A DNA stretch of 64,000 nt from Pseudogracilibacillus sp037072025 (GCF_037072025.1 NZ_JAXHDD010000005.1:66446-130445); one strand, 5' to 3'; shown: positions 44,351 to 53,844, numbered from the stretch's first letter. Numbers and translations: made by a program. Notes: a model not told the origin generated them from the letters alone.

Positions 44351-45799
44351 ATGAATCAAATTATGCCACATTGGCTCACAAAACAAGCGGAGCTTTCTCC
44401 AAATAAAATTGCTATTGAGACAGATGAAACTTCGCTTACTTTTTCACAACTTCAAGAGCATAGTGAGCGTTTTGCTCGAAAAATTGCTTCTCTTACTATT
44501 ACCCCGCAAGCAAAAGTTGCAATATTATCGACGAATCAACTTGAGATGATTATTGCCATCCATGCGCTTACTTATTTACAAACTCCAATGGTTATGTTGA
44601 ATACGAGACTGTCTAACAGAGAGCTAACCTATCAGATCAAACAAGCTGAAGTAGAATTAATTATTACAACTGATGAACTTCGAAATGAAAAAGAATTGGA
44701 GCATCCGAATCAAAAGACATATGGCGAAATCAACTTACTTTCAGAGATCAATGTGGAACTGGCAAAACAGATTGATTTGAGCAAACCTTGTACGTTGATG
44801 TTTACATCTGGAACAACAGGTTTACCAAAAACAGTAGTTCATACATATGGTAATCATTGGTGGAGTGCAGTTGGATCTATGTTAAATTTAGGTTTGACTG
44901 ATGAAGACAAATGGTTGTTGACCCTTCCAATGTTTCACATTGGAGGATTTTCAATTTTGATGAAAAATATTATTTATGGAATGCCTATTTATTTAATGGG
45001 GAAATATAATGCGAACTATTTATATGAAGTATTAAATGAAAAGAAGATAACGATAGCCTCACTTGTTTCACTAATGCTCCGACAACTGATTGATGAACTT
45101 GGAGAAAACGAACTTCCAAGTTATATTCGCTGTATTCTGCTTGGGGGCGGCTCTGTACCGGATCCTTTACTAAAAAAAATAGAGGAGAAGAAAATGCCAT
45201 TATTTCAGTCTTACGGCATGACGGAGACAAGCTCACAGATAGTTACAATTAGTTTAGCTGATGCAAAAGTAAAATCAGGTTCTTCCGGTAAAGCGCTTTT
45301 TCCAGCTGACCTAAGAATTGAAAATCCGAACATGGACGGCATAGGCGAAATTTGGGTGAAGGGTCCTATGGTGATGAACGGCTATTTGAATAATAAAAAA
45401 GCCAATGAAGAATCCTTTCATGAGGATTGGTTTAAATCAGGGGATCTAGGTTTTATGGACAAAGACGGTTTTTTATATGTTGTTGATCGTCGTTCAGATT
45501 TAATTATTTCCGGTGGAGAAAATATTTATCCTTCTGAGATTGAGAATGTCATTTTAGAATTGGACGGAATTGTTGAGGCTGCTGTTGTTGGAAAGAAAGA
45601 TGATGTTTGGGGGGAAATCCCTGTTGCATTTGTTGTCGAGAATGAAAAAAAGACTTCGGCTGATAAAATTCTGAACCATTTAAAAAACAACTTAGCGTCT
45701 TATAAAGTGCCAAAAGAAATAATTTATGTTGACACACTACCCAAAAATGCATCAAACAAAATAATGCGTCATAAATTAAAGGAAAAGTTACAGCCCTAA
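44351..45799 (+). CDS. menE: MenE, o-succinylbenzoate-CoA ligase
   Basis: MenE activates o-succinylbenzoate with ATP and CoA for MenB. The 482-residue ANL-family ligase has the P-loop MFTSGTTGLPKTVVHT, SYGMTETSSQ, the hinge YVVDRRSDLIISGGENIYP and the C-terminal lysine in NASNKIMRHKLKE. ATG 44351 behind AAGGAG is chosen; the frame runs back to 44162 through repeat DNA. The gap of 680 bases from menB is filled by a terminator and repeats, so menE likely has its own promoter. Confidence 0.93.
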   Translation: MNQIMPHWLTKQAELSPNKIAIETDETSLTFSQLQEHSERFARKIASLTITPQAKVAILSTNQLEMIIAIHALTYLQTPMVMLNTRLSNRELTYQIKQAEVELIITTDELRNEKELEHPNQKTYGEINLLSEINVELAKQIDLSKPCTLMFTSGTTGLPKTVVHTYGNHWWSAVGSMLNLGLTDEDKWLLTLPMFHIGGFSILMKNIIYGMPIYLMGKYNANYLYEVLNEKKITIASLVSLMLRQLIDELGENELPSYIRCILLGGGSVPDPLLKKIEEKKMPLFQSYGMTETSSQIVTISLADAKVKSGSSGKALFPADLRIENPNMDGIGEIWVKGPMVMNGYLNNKKANEESFHEDWFKSGDLGFMDKDGFLYVVDRRSDLIISGGENIYPSEIENVILELDGIVEAAVVGKKDDVWGEIPVAFVVENEKKTSADKILNHLKNNLASYKVPKEIIYVDTLPKNASNKIMRHKLKEKLQP

Positions 45800-46246
45800 T
45801 TCACATGGAAATCAATCATGTAACATAAAATTTACTGTTGGCGGGACAGATCGTAGTTCCAAGCGTCACGCGACTAGCCTGTAAGAGGTACTTGCTGCGA
45901 CTATTTTGCTCTGGTTTGAATCATGCCCGTTTTTGGTTTTGTCCGGCTAAAACGGTAACGATTCAAGCTCAAACATGCCCGTATTCAATGGTACTTGCTA
46001 ATAACGGTGTGATTATTTCGTTAACTATTTCTTAAGATAAATTAATGCTTCTAGTTTAGGTAGGGGATAGCTAATCCGTGAGTATTTTGTGAGTGAAATA
46101 TTAGTTTTTTTTATATAAGGATTTATAGAAGTTTTTCCGTACCTACCAGTGGTGAAAAATCTTAATTCAAATTATTCTACAGTGAGCACCTTCCTTGATG
46201 CATGTAATTTTTATTATGTGACAAATTAATAGTAGGAGGTGCTGAA
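45800..46246. repeat. Gene-free tract with a two-copy relative of the 52-bp satellite
   Basis: CATGCCCGT occurs at 45922 and 45974, and ACGGT at 45952 and 46004: both pairs are exactly 52 bases apart. The words AAAACGGTAACGATTCAA and CAAACATGCCCG match the array at 33730-34095. The frame 45838-46035 that crosses it has no ribosome site. The rest of the tract shows nothing. Confidence 0.7.
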
Positions 46247-46579
46247 ATGGAAAAAAAGAAGTATTATGTTAATTTACAATCAAAAGAGATTTCACAAATT
46301 CAATATCAAAATAATGATATGTTTACGATTGAAGCAACTGATGAAGAAGTTTTATTGCTACGAAAAAAATTAGATGGAGCAGATGTAGCAGAATACGATA
46401 CATTTTGGCGAGCGCATGTACCAATTGTTCCGTACCATAATGATCCGTCAAACGATAGGTATGACCGGAACCTGAGAGAGGCTTATCAAATGATTTATGA
46501 TCTAGGAGATGACGCAACGAAGTCATTTATCGAAGAAACAGGAATGTTAGGAGACCGCCCCATAGATACTGAAAACTAA
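46247..46579 (+). CDS. Uncharacterised Bacillaceae protein, 110 aa
   Basis: ATG 46247 follows AGGAGG by 8 bases. The soluble 110-residue product begins MEKKKYYVNLQSKEISQIQY and has the segment FWRAHVPIVPYHNDPSNDRY. I believe similar short proteins exist in many Bacillaceae, where they are sometimes labelled hydrolase, but no catalytic motif is visible, so I give no function. It sits directly before ytkD. Confidence 0.65.
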   Translation: MEKKKYYVNLQSKEISQIQYQNNDMFTIEATDEEVLLLRKKLDGADVAEYDTFWRAHVPIVPYHNDPSNDRYDRNLREAYQMIYDLGDDATKSFIEETGMLGDRPIDTEN

Positions 46580-46671
46580 ACTTTCGTACAATATAGTAAC
46601 ACTTTCATTTCTATTTTTAAGTGAATACTATACAATAGAAGTAGAAAAGGATTTGAAGGTAGTTGGTTGTT

Positions 46672-47142
46672 TTGGAGTATGTTTTTAAAGATTATTATCA
46701 AAATGAAGTGAAGTTGTCATTCCAAGAACAACCTTTTTCTAAAACTCCTAAGCATGTATGGATTATTTGTAAATATAAAGATAAATGGTTGCTGACAGAG
46801 CACCGCAGTAGGGGTCTGGAATTTCCAGGAGGAAAAGTAGAAAAAGGGGAAACTGCAGAGAAAGCTGCGGTTCGTGAAGTAATGGAAGAAACGGGCGGGG
46901 TAGTAAATAAATTATATTATATTGCCCAGTATTTTGTAACCGGGAGAAATGGAACGATTATTAAAAATGTGTATTTTGCTCCAATTGAAACGTTAAAAGA
47001 GCAGCCTACATATTATGAAACGAATGGACCTGTACTCTTGGATGATATTCCTGAGAACATTAAAGAAAAAAAGCGGTTTAGTTTTATGATGAAAGATGAT
47101 GTGCTTTCACGTTGTCTTCGTTATGTGGAAAAACATTATTAG
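46672..47142 (+). CDS. ytkD: YtkD, Nudix nucleoside triphosphatase
   Basis: YtkD of B. subtilis hydrolyses oxidised nucleotides such as 8-oxo-dGTP and protects cells and spores. This 156-residue protein has the complete Nudix box, from EFPGGKVEKGE to REVMEETGG, around residues 46-69, and the YtkD-type start EYVFKDYYQNEVKLSF. The frame opens at TTG 46663, but TTG 46672 matches the known N-terminus better and lies 11 bases after GAAGGT; the start is uncertain. ytkD-ytlDCA-pckA order agrees with B. subtilis. Confidence 0.88.
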   Translation: MEYVFKDYYQNEVKLSFQEQPFSKTPKHVWIICKYKDKWLLTEHRSRGLEFPGGKVEKGETAEKAAVREVMEETGGVVNKLYYIAQYFVTGRNGTIIKNVYFAPIETLKEQPTYYETNGPVLLDDIPENIKEKKRFSFMMKDDVLSRCLRYVEKHY

Positions 47143-47200
47143 AAACCGGATCTGGTACAAAAGTATATGAAATTTAATACGGAATGACGTCTAAACTAAT

Positions 47201-47288
47201 AATCGTTGAAAAGCAACACTTCTAGTTGGCTAAAATGCTACAGATACAGCCCTGTAGTATATGAAGTGAGCAATTTCAACGATTTTTT
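47201..47288 (+). ncRNA. Structured RNA ending in a T run, between ytkD and ytlD
   Basis: An outer stem AATCGTTGAAA (47201-47211) / TTTCAACGATT (47274-47284) of 11 perfect pairs is followed by TTTT. Inside are a symmetric AGCAA/AGCAA internal loop, a CACTTC (47217) / GAAGTG (47263) stem, an asymmetric loop of 15 and 5 bases, and a CTACAG (47238) / CTGTAG (47252) hairpin with an 8-base loop. In all, 23 perfect pairs. As a simple terminator it is unusually elaborate; it may be a small RNA or a regulated terminator. Confidence 0.55.
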
Positions 47289-47480
47289 ATACTCGTTTAG
47301 AAAAAATAGTATGTCAAGTTTCGATTCAAAGGTTTATTAAATCCCCGTGTAGCAACATTTTCATTTTTTATTTGGTCACTACAATTGCAAAAATTAAAGT
47401 GAGATCCTTTAACAACAGGGTTTATAAGTGGTAAATGATCCATTTTGATCAAAAAAAATTTTTTTTTGCCGAAACTTGAG

Positions 47481-48287
47481 TTATGTCGTATGTTTAATGA
47501 GCCAGTCTTCAAGCTTTTCAACGCCTTTATACATTAATGCGGCAAATATCGCTATAATTACTAAACTTGACATAACTAAAGAAAAGTCAAAAACTTGGAA
47601 ACCATAAATGATTAAATAACCTAATCCTTGGTTTGAAACGAGAAATTCACCAACAATTACCCCAACCCAACTTAAACCAACATTCACCTTTAGTGTAGAA
47701 ATCATCGTTGGAATGGCAGCAGGAAATATTGCTTCTTTAAAGCATTGCGATCTTGTAGCTCCAAGACTTTTTAGCACTTTTTGATAGTTTGGATCTACCT
47801 CATTAAATGCTGAATAAACAATGAGTGTTGTTATGATGACAGAAATAATAGCTCCCATTATTATAATCGATAAAAAACCTGGACCTAGAGCTACGATGAT
47901 AATTGGTCCTAAAGCGACTTTTGGCATTGCATTAAGAACAACCAAATAAGGGTCGGATATTCTTGCAAACTTTTGCGATGTCCACAGTATAGTTGCAATT
48001 ATTATACCGAGCACTGTACCAAGTATAAAGCCTAGAATTGTTTCAAATAATGTGTATTGCAAGTGATTTAACATTGAACCGTCTATTATTTTTTCATAAA
48101 TCAATTGAGAAACTTTTGTCGGAGAACTAAATAGTAATGGATCAATAAATCGAAATCTACTAGCAATCTCCCATATTGCTATAAATAAAATAAAGATTAT
48201 TAACTGCCAAATAGTTACGACTCTTGTTTCGGATCGAATTTTTTTAAGATAATTATCGTAAAATATTCTGTCAATTGTTTCTTTCAT
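47481..48287 (-). CDS. ytlD: YtlD, ABC transporter permease
   Basis: The 268-residue protein is an SsuC/TauC-type importer permease with six membrane segments and the ABC-docking loop SLGATRSQCFKEAIFPAAIP (EAA motif). It starts inside the end of the ATPase gene (17-base overlap) and forms a transporter with YtlC and YtlA. The family imports small anions, sulfonates or thiamine precursors; the substrate is unknown. Confidence 0.9.
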   Translation of the reverse strand: MKETIDRIFYDNYLKKIRSETRVVTIWQLIIFILFIAIWEIASRFRFIDPLLFSSPTKVSQLIYEKIIDGSMLNHLQYTLFETILGFILGTVLGIIIATILWTSQKFARISDPYLVVLNAMPKVALGPIIIVALGPGFLSIIIMGAIISVIITTLIVYSAFNEVDPNYQKVLKSLGATRSQCFKEAIFPAAIPTMISTLKVNVGLSWVGVIVGEFLVSNQGLGYLIIYGFQVFDFSLVMSSLVIIAIFAALMYKGVEKLEDWLIKHTT

Positions 48288-49077
48288 CAGTTGTCACCCC
48301 TTTATTTTCATCCGACATATCATCATTTAAATGCTTCCAAATCTTATCGAAAATCGGTTGATATTTTGGATGACGTCTCACGAAAAAAGGAGCTTCATTT
48401 CGCAATTCTTCTGGAACCTCAAATGTTTTTGCAATTCTTCCAGGAGCAGTTTCCATTAAAAAGATACGATCACTCATGGAGATAGCTTCACCTAAATCAT
48501 GTGTAACAAGAATTGCTGTTTTGTTATATGTTTCCATCAATTTGGCCACTAAATTTTCCAGTTTTAATTTTGTTACATAATCAAGTGCTGAAAAAGGTTC
48601 ATCGAATAATAGAATTTCTGGATTAGTTATCAGTGTTCTAACAAGGGCGATTCGTTGCCGCATCCCGCCTGAAAGTTCAGAAGGGAAATCATTTTCAGTT
48701 TCCGCCATATTTACATCTGCTAATAATTGTCTCGCATGTATTTTTGTTTGATCTGTAATTTGGCCATTGATTTTAGGACCCAGTAATATATTATCCATTA
48801 CTGTTTTCCACGGAAATAGATAATCTTGTTGTAACATATAACCAATATTTAAAGAAGAATCTGCTAAAGGTTCATTTTTTAATTTAATATGACCTTCTGT
48901 TTGTTGCATTAATCGTGCGATAATAGATAAAATGGTTGATTTTCCACATCCACTAGGTCCGATAATGGAGACAAACTCACCTTCGTCAATCGACAAGGAA
49001 ATATCTTCAAGTGCTTTCGTGTATCCAGTTGTTGAAAAGTAATAATGTGACACGTTATCTAAGGTCAAAAATGCCAT
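48271..49077 (-). CDS. ytlC: YtlC, ABC transporter ATPase
   Basis: The 268-residue nucleotide-binding subunit has Walker A GPSGCGKST, signature LSGGMRQRIALVR and Walker B ILLFDEPFSALD, typical of the nitrate/sulfonate/taurine (SsuB/TauB) group. It lies between ytlA and ytlD with 11-base spacing to ytlA and overlap with ytlD, so the three form one operon on the minus strand. Confidence 0.92.
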   Translation of the reverse strand: MAFLTLDNVSHYYFSTTGYTKALEDISLSIDEGEFVSIIGPSGCGKSTILSIIARLMQQTEGHIKLKNEPLADSSLNIGYMLQQDYLFPWKTVMDNILLGPKINGQITDQTKIHARQLLADVNMAETENDFPSELSGGMRQRIALVRTLITNPEILLFDEPFSALDYVTKLKLENLVAKLMETYNKTAILVTHDLGEAISMSDRIFLMETAPGRIAKTFEVPEELRNEAPFFVRRHPKYQPIFDKIWKHLNDDMSDENKGVTTDERNN

Positions 49078-49088
49078 ATATTTTCCCC

Positions 49089-50078
49089 CTAGTCTTGTGT
49101 AACCTCATTTGCAATATCTGTATTCACCAACTCATCATATGGTGCATGTTTTGGTAATTCTCCAGCTTCTTCCATAATATTTTGTAAATTTTCCCAAGCC
49201 TCTTCAGTAAGTAATGGGCTTGAAGCAAAAGAACCTTGTTGTTTATACCGATCAATAGAGGAAATAAGCATATCTAGTTCCGTATCTTCGAAATAAGGTT
49301 GCACTACTTTGGCAATTTCTTCAGCATCCGTTTCTTCTACCCATTGTTGTGCTTTATAAATTGCTTTTGTAAAGCTTTTAACTACATCTTCATTTTCATT
49401 GATAAAACTTTCTTTCGTCATAAAAACGGTATATGGAATCAGGCCAGATTCTTCACCAAATGAAGCGATGACATGACCTTTTCCTTCTTTTTCAAATGTA
49501 CTAGCAGTTGGTTCAAACAGTTGGACATATTCAGCATCACCGGAGACAAAAGCACTTGGAATGTTAGCAAAATCAATATTTTGAAGTAATTCCAAATCTT
49601 CGTGTGGATCAATATCATGTTGTTTTAAAACATACTCCCCAACCATTTGCGGCATTCCACCTTTTCGTTGCCCTAAGAAAATACTACCTTTTGTATCTTC
49701 CCAAGAAAAGTCAGGTTTCTCTGTTTTGGATACTAAAAATGTACCATCCGTTTGTGTAAGTTGCGCAAAATTAATAACAAGGTCAGATGCGTCTTGTCCG
49801 TATACGTAAATAGATGTTTCTGATCCAACAAGAGCGATGTCTGCATTGTCTGATAGAAGGGCAGTCATTGTTTTATCTCCACCCCAAGTTGTTTGCAGAT
49901 CAACTTTCAAACCTTCTTCTTCAAAATAACCATTTTCAATTGCAACATATTGTGGCGTGTAAAAAACAGAACGAGTAACTTCAGCCAGTTTTATTTCTAA
50001 TACATCATTTGAAGAGCAAGCTGATAGAAAAACTAAAAGTAAGATAAATAAGTAACTGACCCATTTGATCATTCTCAT
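49089..50078 (-). CDS. ytlA: YtlA, NMT1/THI5-like substrate-binding lipoprotein
   Basis: ATG 50078 follows AAAGGAG by 9 bases; an in-frame TTG three codons earlier is less likely. The 329-residue product has a lipoprotein signal (LSAC, C21), then an NMT1/THI5-like binding domain starting IKLAEVTRSVFYTPQYVAIE and containing TTWGGDKTMTALLS. Such proteins bind pyrimidine precursors, sulfonates or similar. It is the first gene of ytlACD; the VNTR array lies directly upstream in the promoter region. Confidence 0.88.
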   Translation of the reverse strand: MRMIKWVSYLFILLLVFLSACSSNDVLEIKLAEVTRSVFYTPQYVAIENGYFEEEGLKVDLQTTWGGDKTMTALLSDNADIALVGSETSIYVYGQDASDLVINFAQLTQTDGTFLVSKTEKPDFSWEDTKGSIFLGQRKGGMPQMVGEYVLKQHDIDPHEDLELLQNIDFANIPSAFVSGDAEYVQLFEPTASTFEKEGKGHVIASFGEESGLIPYTVFMTKESFINENEDVVKSFTKAIYKAQQWVEETDAEEIAKVVQPYFEDTELDMLISSIDRYKQQGSFASSPLLTEEAWENLQNIMEEAGELPKHAPYDELVNTDIANEVTQD

Positions 50079-50183
50079 CTGATGCAACTCCTTTATCTTT
50101 TTCGTATATCAACATTAGCCTATGCAAAAGGGAATTTATGTGTGTCAAAAATTAGTTGGGAGAGGATTCAAGTCGGGGTTGCA

Positions 50184-50351
50184 GTTGCTCAGGTCGAGGT
50201 GAAGGTTGCTCAAGTCGAGGTGAAAGTTGCTCAGGTCGAGGTGAAAGTTGCTCAAGTCGAGGTGAAAGTTGCTCAAGTTAGAGGTGAAAGTTGCTCAGGT
50301 CGAGGGTGAAGTTGCTCAAGTCGAGGTGAAAGTTGCTCAAGTTAGAGGTGT
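50184..50351. repeat. 21-bp VNTR, eight copies
   Basis: Eight head-to-tail units of GTTGCTCARGTCGAGGTGAAA follow each other, with two 22-base and two single-base variants (GTTAGAGGTG; CGAGGGTG). Two frames cross it and translate as VAQVEVK repeats, but no start site supports a protein. It separates the pckA terminator and the ytlA start region. Confidence 0.9.
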
Positions 50352-50360
50352 ATGTTCATA

Positions 50361-50391
50361 TAAAAAACCGACTCAACATATGAGTCGGTTT
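50361..50391 (-). terminator. Terminator of pckA
   Basis: AACCGACTCA pairs with TGAGTCGGTT; on the minus strand TTTTTTA follows, 13 bases after the pckA stop. Confidence 0.85.
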
Positions 50392-50403
50392 GTAAATAAT
50401 GTG

Positions 50404-51990
50404 TTATTTATGGATTGGACCGGCTTGCTTTATATTTTCACTAGCATTTGTAAATTTTTCGAAGTTTTGATGGAATTCTCTAGCTAAGTTTTGAGCAGTT
50501 TTATCATAGGCGTCTTTATCTGCCCATGTATTTCTTGGAATTAACACTTCATCAGGAACCCCTGGTACATGTGCAGGAATATTTAAACCGAAAATATCAT
50601 CTTGAATTGTTTCAATTGTATTTAACTCACCCTCAAGGGCAGCATGAATCATTGCACGAGTGTAAGATAATTTCATTCGGCTACCTACTCCGTATGGGCC
50701 TCCAGTCCATCCTGTATTTACTAAAAATACATTTGCGTTATACTGGTCAATTTTTTCACCAAGCATTTGTGCATATTTATCAGGTGAAAGTGGTAAGAAT
50801 GGTGAACCGAAACAAGCTGAGAATGTAGCTTCGGGTTCCGTGATTCCACGCTCTGTACCAGCTAATTTACTTGTGTAACCACTTAAGAAATGGTACATTG
50901 CTTGTTCTTTCGTTAATTTACTAATCGGTGGTAATGTACCAGATGCGTCCGCTGTTAAGAAAATAATTGTGTTTGGATGTCCTGCAACACTTGGCTTAAC
51001 AATATTGTCAATATTCTCTAGTGGGTAAGCAGCTCGTGTGTTTTCTGTTAAGCTTGTATCTGAATAATCTGGTTCACGTGAATTATCATCTAATACGACA
51101 TTTTCCAAAACAGAGCCGAAACGAATAGCGTCATATATTTGTGGTTCTTTTTCTTGAGATAGATCCACACATTTGGCATAGCATCCACCTTCAATGTTGA
51201 AAACACCATTTGGACTCCAACCATGTTCATCATCACCAATTAATTTACGGTAAGGATCTGCTGATAGCGTTGTTTTTCCAGTACCTGAAAGACCGAAAAA
51301 CAATGCTACATCGCCTTCTTCTCCAACGTTAGCAGAACAATGCATAGAAAGCACATTTTGCCGTGGTAGTAAGTAATTCATGACAGAAAAGATTGATTTT
51401 TTAATTTCCCCTGCATATTCTGTTCCACCTATAAGAACGATGCGTTTTTTAAATGAGATGACGATAAATGTTTCAGAGTTTGTGCCATCTTCTTCTGGAT
51501 TTGCTGTACAAGTAGGAGCAGATAAAACAGTAAATTCAGATTTGTGATTATGCAATTCAGTCTTATCTGGAATAATAAATAACTGGCGTGCAAATAGATT
51601 ATGCCACGCATATTCATTAATTACTTCTACGGGTAGACGGAATTTCTCATCAGCACCTGCAAATCCTTTAAAAGAAAATAATTCATTTTTGCTTTTTAAA
51701 TGGTTGATCACTTTCTGATAAAGTTTTTCAAATGAAACTTCATCAAGGGGTTGATTTACCGCTCCCCAATCTACAATATTTTCCGAGACATCATCTCTTA
51801 CGATAAAACGGTCTTTAGGAGAGCGCCCTGTATATTTACCTGTCGTAGCCTGAACTGCTCCCGTTGCAGTTAAAACTCCTTCTTCTCTCGATAAAATCTT
51901 TTCAACCAATAACGGAACAGATAAATTTGTATGCAGTTTATTATTCGTTTCAAATTCATGAGTTTCGATTGAATTTGCAGTCATGTTCAT
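50404..51990 (-). CDS. pckA: PckA, phosphoenolpyruvate carboxykinase (ATP)
   Basis: PckA converts oxaloacetate to PEP at the start of gluconeogenesis. The 528-residue enzyme has the kinase P-loop GLSGTGKTTLS, GDDEHGWSPNGVFNIEGGCY for metal and substrate binding, and RFGSVLENV. AAGGAAGG precedes ATG 51990. It is divergent from the SAM riboswitch-metK unit, as in B. subtilis. Confidence 0.97.
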   Translation of the reverse strand: MNMTANSIETHEFETNNKLHTNLSVPLLVEKILSREEGVLTATGAVQATTGKYTGRSPKDRFIVRDDVSENIVDWGAVNQPLDEVSFEKLYQKVINHLKSKNELFSFKGFAGADEKFRLPVEVINEYAWHNLFARQLFIIPDKTELHNHKSEFTVLSAPTCTANPEEDGTNSETFIVISFKKRIVLIGGTEYAGEIKKSIFSVMNYLLPRQNVLSMHCSANVGEEGDVALFFGLSGTGKTTLSADPYRKLIGDDEHGWSPNGVFNIEGGCYAKCVDLSQEKEPQIYDAIRFGSVLENVVLDDNSREPDYSDTSLTENTRAAYPLENIDNIVKPSVAGHPNTIIFLTADASGTLPPISKLTKEQAMYHFLSGYTSKLAGTERGITEPEATFSACFGSPFLPLSPDKYAQMLGEKIDQYNANVFLVNTGWTGGPYGVGSRMKLSYTRAMIHAALEGELNTIETIQDDIFGLNIPAHVPGVPDEVLIPRNTWADKDAYDKTAQNLAREFHQNFEKFTNASENIKQAGPIHK

Positions 51991-52204
51991 TGCCCTAACC
52001 TTCCTTTACAAGTACTTAATTCTGAATATAGTATAACACATTAACTTAAATAGTCCATACTAAATATAATGCGAATTAATTATACCTTAGATAGATATTT
52101 GATTATATAGCATATTATCCATATTATATACAGATTGTGCAATAGTTAAAGAAAATCGTTACAAATTTGTGAAATAAATCACATTCGCATGAAAATACAG
52201 TTGT

Positions 52205-52234
52205 TTGACAACTTTAGACACTTTAGTGTAAGCT
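52205..52234 (+). promoter_or_regulatory. Promoter of the SAM riboswitch-metK unit
   Basis: TTGACA (52205-52210) is perfect; TAAGCT (52229-52234) follows at 18 bases as a weak -10 element. It lies 13 bases before the riboswitch. Confidence 0.6.
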
Positions 52235-52246
52235 ATTTTTAACGGA

Positions 52247-52356
52247 CTCTCTTATTAGGAGTTGGTGGAGGGACAGACCCGAGGAAGCCCAGCAACCATC
52301 ACAATATGTGAAAAGGTGCTAACCTGATGCAAGGACTTTCCTTGAACAATAAGAGT
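52247..52356 (+). ncRNA. SAM-I riboswitch (S box)
   Basis: The S-box blocks are clear: closing stem CTCTTATT / AATAAGAG, the core GTGGAGGGACAGACCCGA, GGAAGCCCAGCAACC, AAGGTGCTAACCTGATGCA and GGACTTTCCTTGAACAA. It binds S-adenosylmethionine and stops transcription through the terminator that follows. It precedes metK, as expected. Confidence 0.97.
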
Positions 52357-52364
52357 GAAAGGCA

Positions 52365-52401
52365 TTTCCTTTCCTCTATTATTAGATGGAAGGGATTTTT
52401 T
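52365..52401 (+). terminator. Riboswitch-controlled terminator before metK
   Basis: CTTTCCTCTA pairs with TAGATGGAAGG across TTAT with one bulge, followed by GATTTTTT. Confidence 0.78.
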
Positions 52402-52489
52402 ATTTTCTCTCGTTTATAATAAACAAGAATTCCTTTAAAACCTAATTATTTTTGAGCTCCGTGTACTATATAGTAGGAGGCTTTTATTT

Positions 52490-53686
52490 ATGGTAAAAAA
52501 TCGTCATTTGTTCACATCTGAATCGGTTACAGAGGGACATCCTGATAAGATTTGTGATCAAATTTCAGATGCAATTTTAGATGACATATTAACGGACGAC
52601 CCTAAAGCACGTGTTGCTTGTGAAACAATGGTTACCACTGGGCTCGTATTAGTAGCAGGCGAAATTACCACTACAACATACGTTGACATCCCAAAAATAG
52701 TTCGAAAAACGATATCGGAAATTGGTTATACACGAGCAAAATATGGATTTGACGCACAGACATGTTCTGTACTTACTGCAATTGATGAACAATCTCCAGA
52801 TATTGCAAGTGGTGTGGACACAGCGCTTGAAGCTAGAGATGGAAATAAAGATAATAACATAATCGGTGCAGGTGACCAAGGATTGATGTTTGGTTTTGCT
52901 TGTGATGAAACAGAGGAGTTAATGCCGTTACCTATTTTTTTAGCTCATCGTTTAGCTAAAAAGTTAACAGAAGTTCGAAAAAATGGAACGCTTTCCTATT
53001 TACGCCCAGACGGAAAATCGCAAGTTACCATAGAGTATGATGATAAAGACAAGCCAGTTCGAGTGGATACAATCGTCATTTCTACTCAACATCATCAAGA
53101 TGTAACACTTGATCAGATAGATAAAGATCTAATGAAATATGTAATAGAACCTGTTGTACCAAGTTTTTTATTAGATGAGAATACAAAATATTTTATAAAT
53201 CCTTCTGGTAGGTTCGTAATTGGAGGTCCCCAAGGAGATGCTGGATTAACAGGGAGAAAAATTATCGTTGATACGTATGGAGGATATGCAAGACATGGTG
53301 GTGGGGCATTTAGTGGGAAGGATCCAACGAAAGTTGACCGATCAGCTGCATATGCAGCAAGATATGTAGCAAAAAATATTGTCGCTGCTCATTTAGCAGA
53401 AAAATGTGAAGTGCAACTTGCATATGCTATTGGTGTAGCTGAACCAGTTTCTATTTCCGTTAATGCATTCGGTACAGGAAAAGTTACGGAAGAAAAGCTT
53501 GTTGAAGTAATCCGAAACACGTTTGATTTAAGCCCAGCAGGAATCATTACGATGTTGGACTTACAAAAACCAATTTATCGACAAACCGCAGCATACGGTC
53601 ACTTTGGTCGCCATGATTTGTATTTACCTTGGGAACAAACAGATAAAGTGGAAGATATACGAAAATCATTATTAGAGTATGTTTAA
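52490..53686 (+). CDS. metK: MetK, S-adenosylmethionine synthetase
   Basis: MetK makes S-adenosylmethionine from ATP and methionine. The 398-residue enzyme has ESVTEGHPDKICDQISDAIL (N-terminal), GAGDQGLMFGFA and GGGAFSGKDPTKVDRS, the three family signatures. AGGAGG precedes the ATG. The S box controls it, closing a feedback loop on SAM. A terminator hairpin follows its stop. Confidence 0.97.
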   Translation: MVKNRHLFTSESVTEGHPDKICDQISDAILDDILTDDPKARVACETMVTTGLVLVAGEITTTTYVDIPKIVRKTISEIGYTRAKYGFDAQTCSVLTAIDEQSPDIASGVDTALEARDGNKDNNIIGAGDQGLMFGFACDETEELMPLPIFLAHRLAKKLTEVRKNGTLSYLRPDGKSQVTIEYDDKDKPVRVDTIVISTQHHQDVTLDQIDKDLMKYVIEPVVPSFLLDENTKYFINPSGRFVIGGPQGDAGLTGRKIIVDTYGGYARHGGGAFSGKDPTKVDRSAAYAARYVAKNIVAAHLAEKCEVQLAYAIGVAEPVSISVNAFGTGKVTEEKLVEVIRNTFDLSPAGIITMLDLQKPIYRQTAAYGHFGRHDLYLPWEQTDKVEDIRKSLLEYV

Positions 53687-53691
53687 AAAAG

Positions 53692-53739
53692 AAGCTTGAC
53701 TTATCGTTATTCATCAAATAACTGTAAGACAAGCTTTTT
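53692..53739. terminator. Terminator of metK
   Basis: AAGCTTGACTTA pairs with TAAGACAAGCTT followed by TTTTC, six bases after the metK stop codon. Confidence 0.8.
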
Positions 53740-53844
53740 CAATTCAGTTACCTGTCCTCATTTGGTTTCTAATTTCAAATTATTTTTCCAAAGACTGAAT
53801 AAACTTGTCCTCCTTTTGAAATACGTTGCTTAAATGTTCATGTA

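Noticed and set aside
45838..46035. 65-codon frame upstream of 46247
   Set aside because: It runs through the 52-base repeat pair and has no ribosome site.
50082..50487. Frames with VAQVEVK repeats
   Set aside because: They are translations of the 21-bp VNTR; no start signal or conserved domain supports a protein, and they run into pckA.
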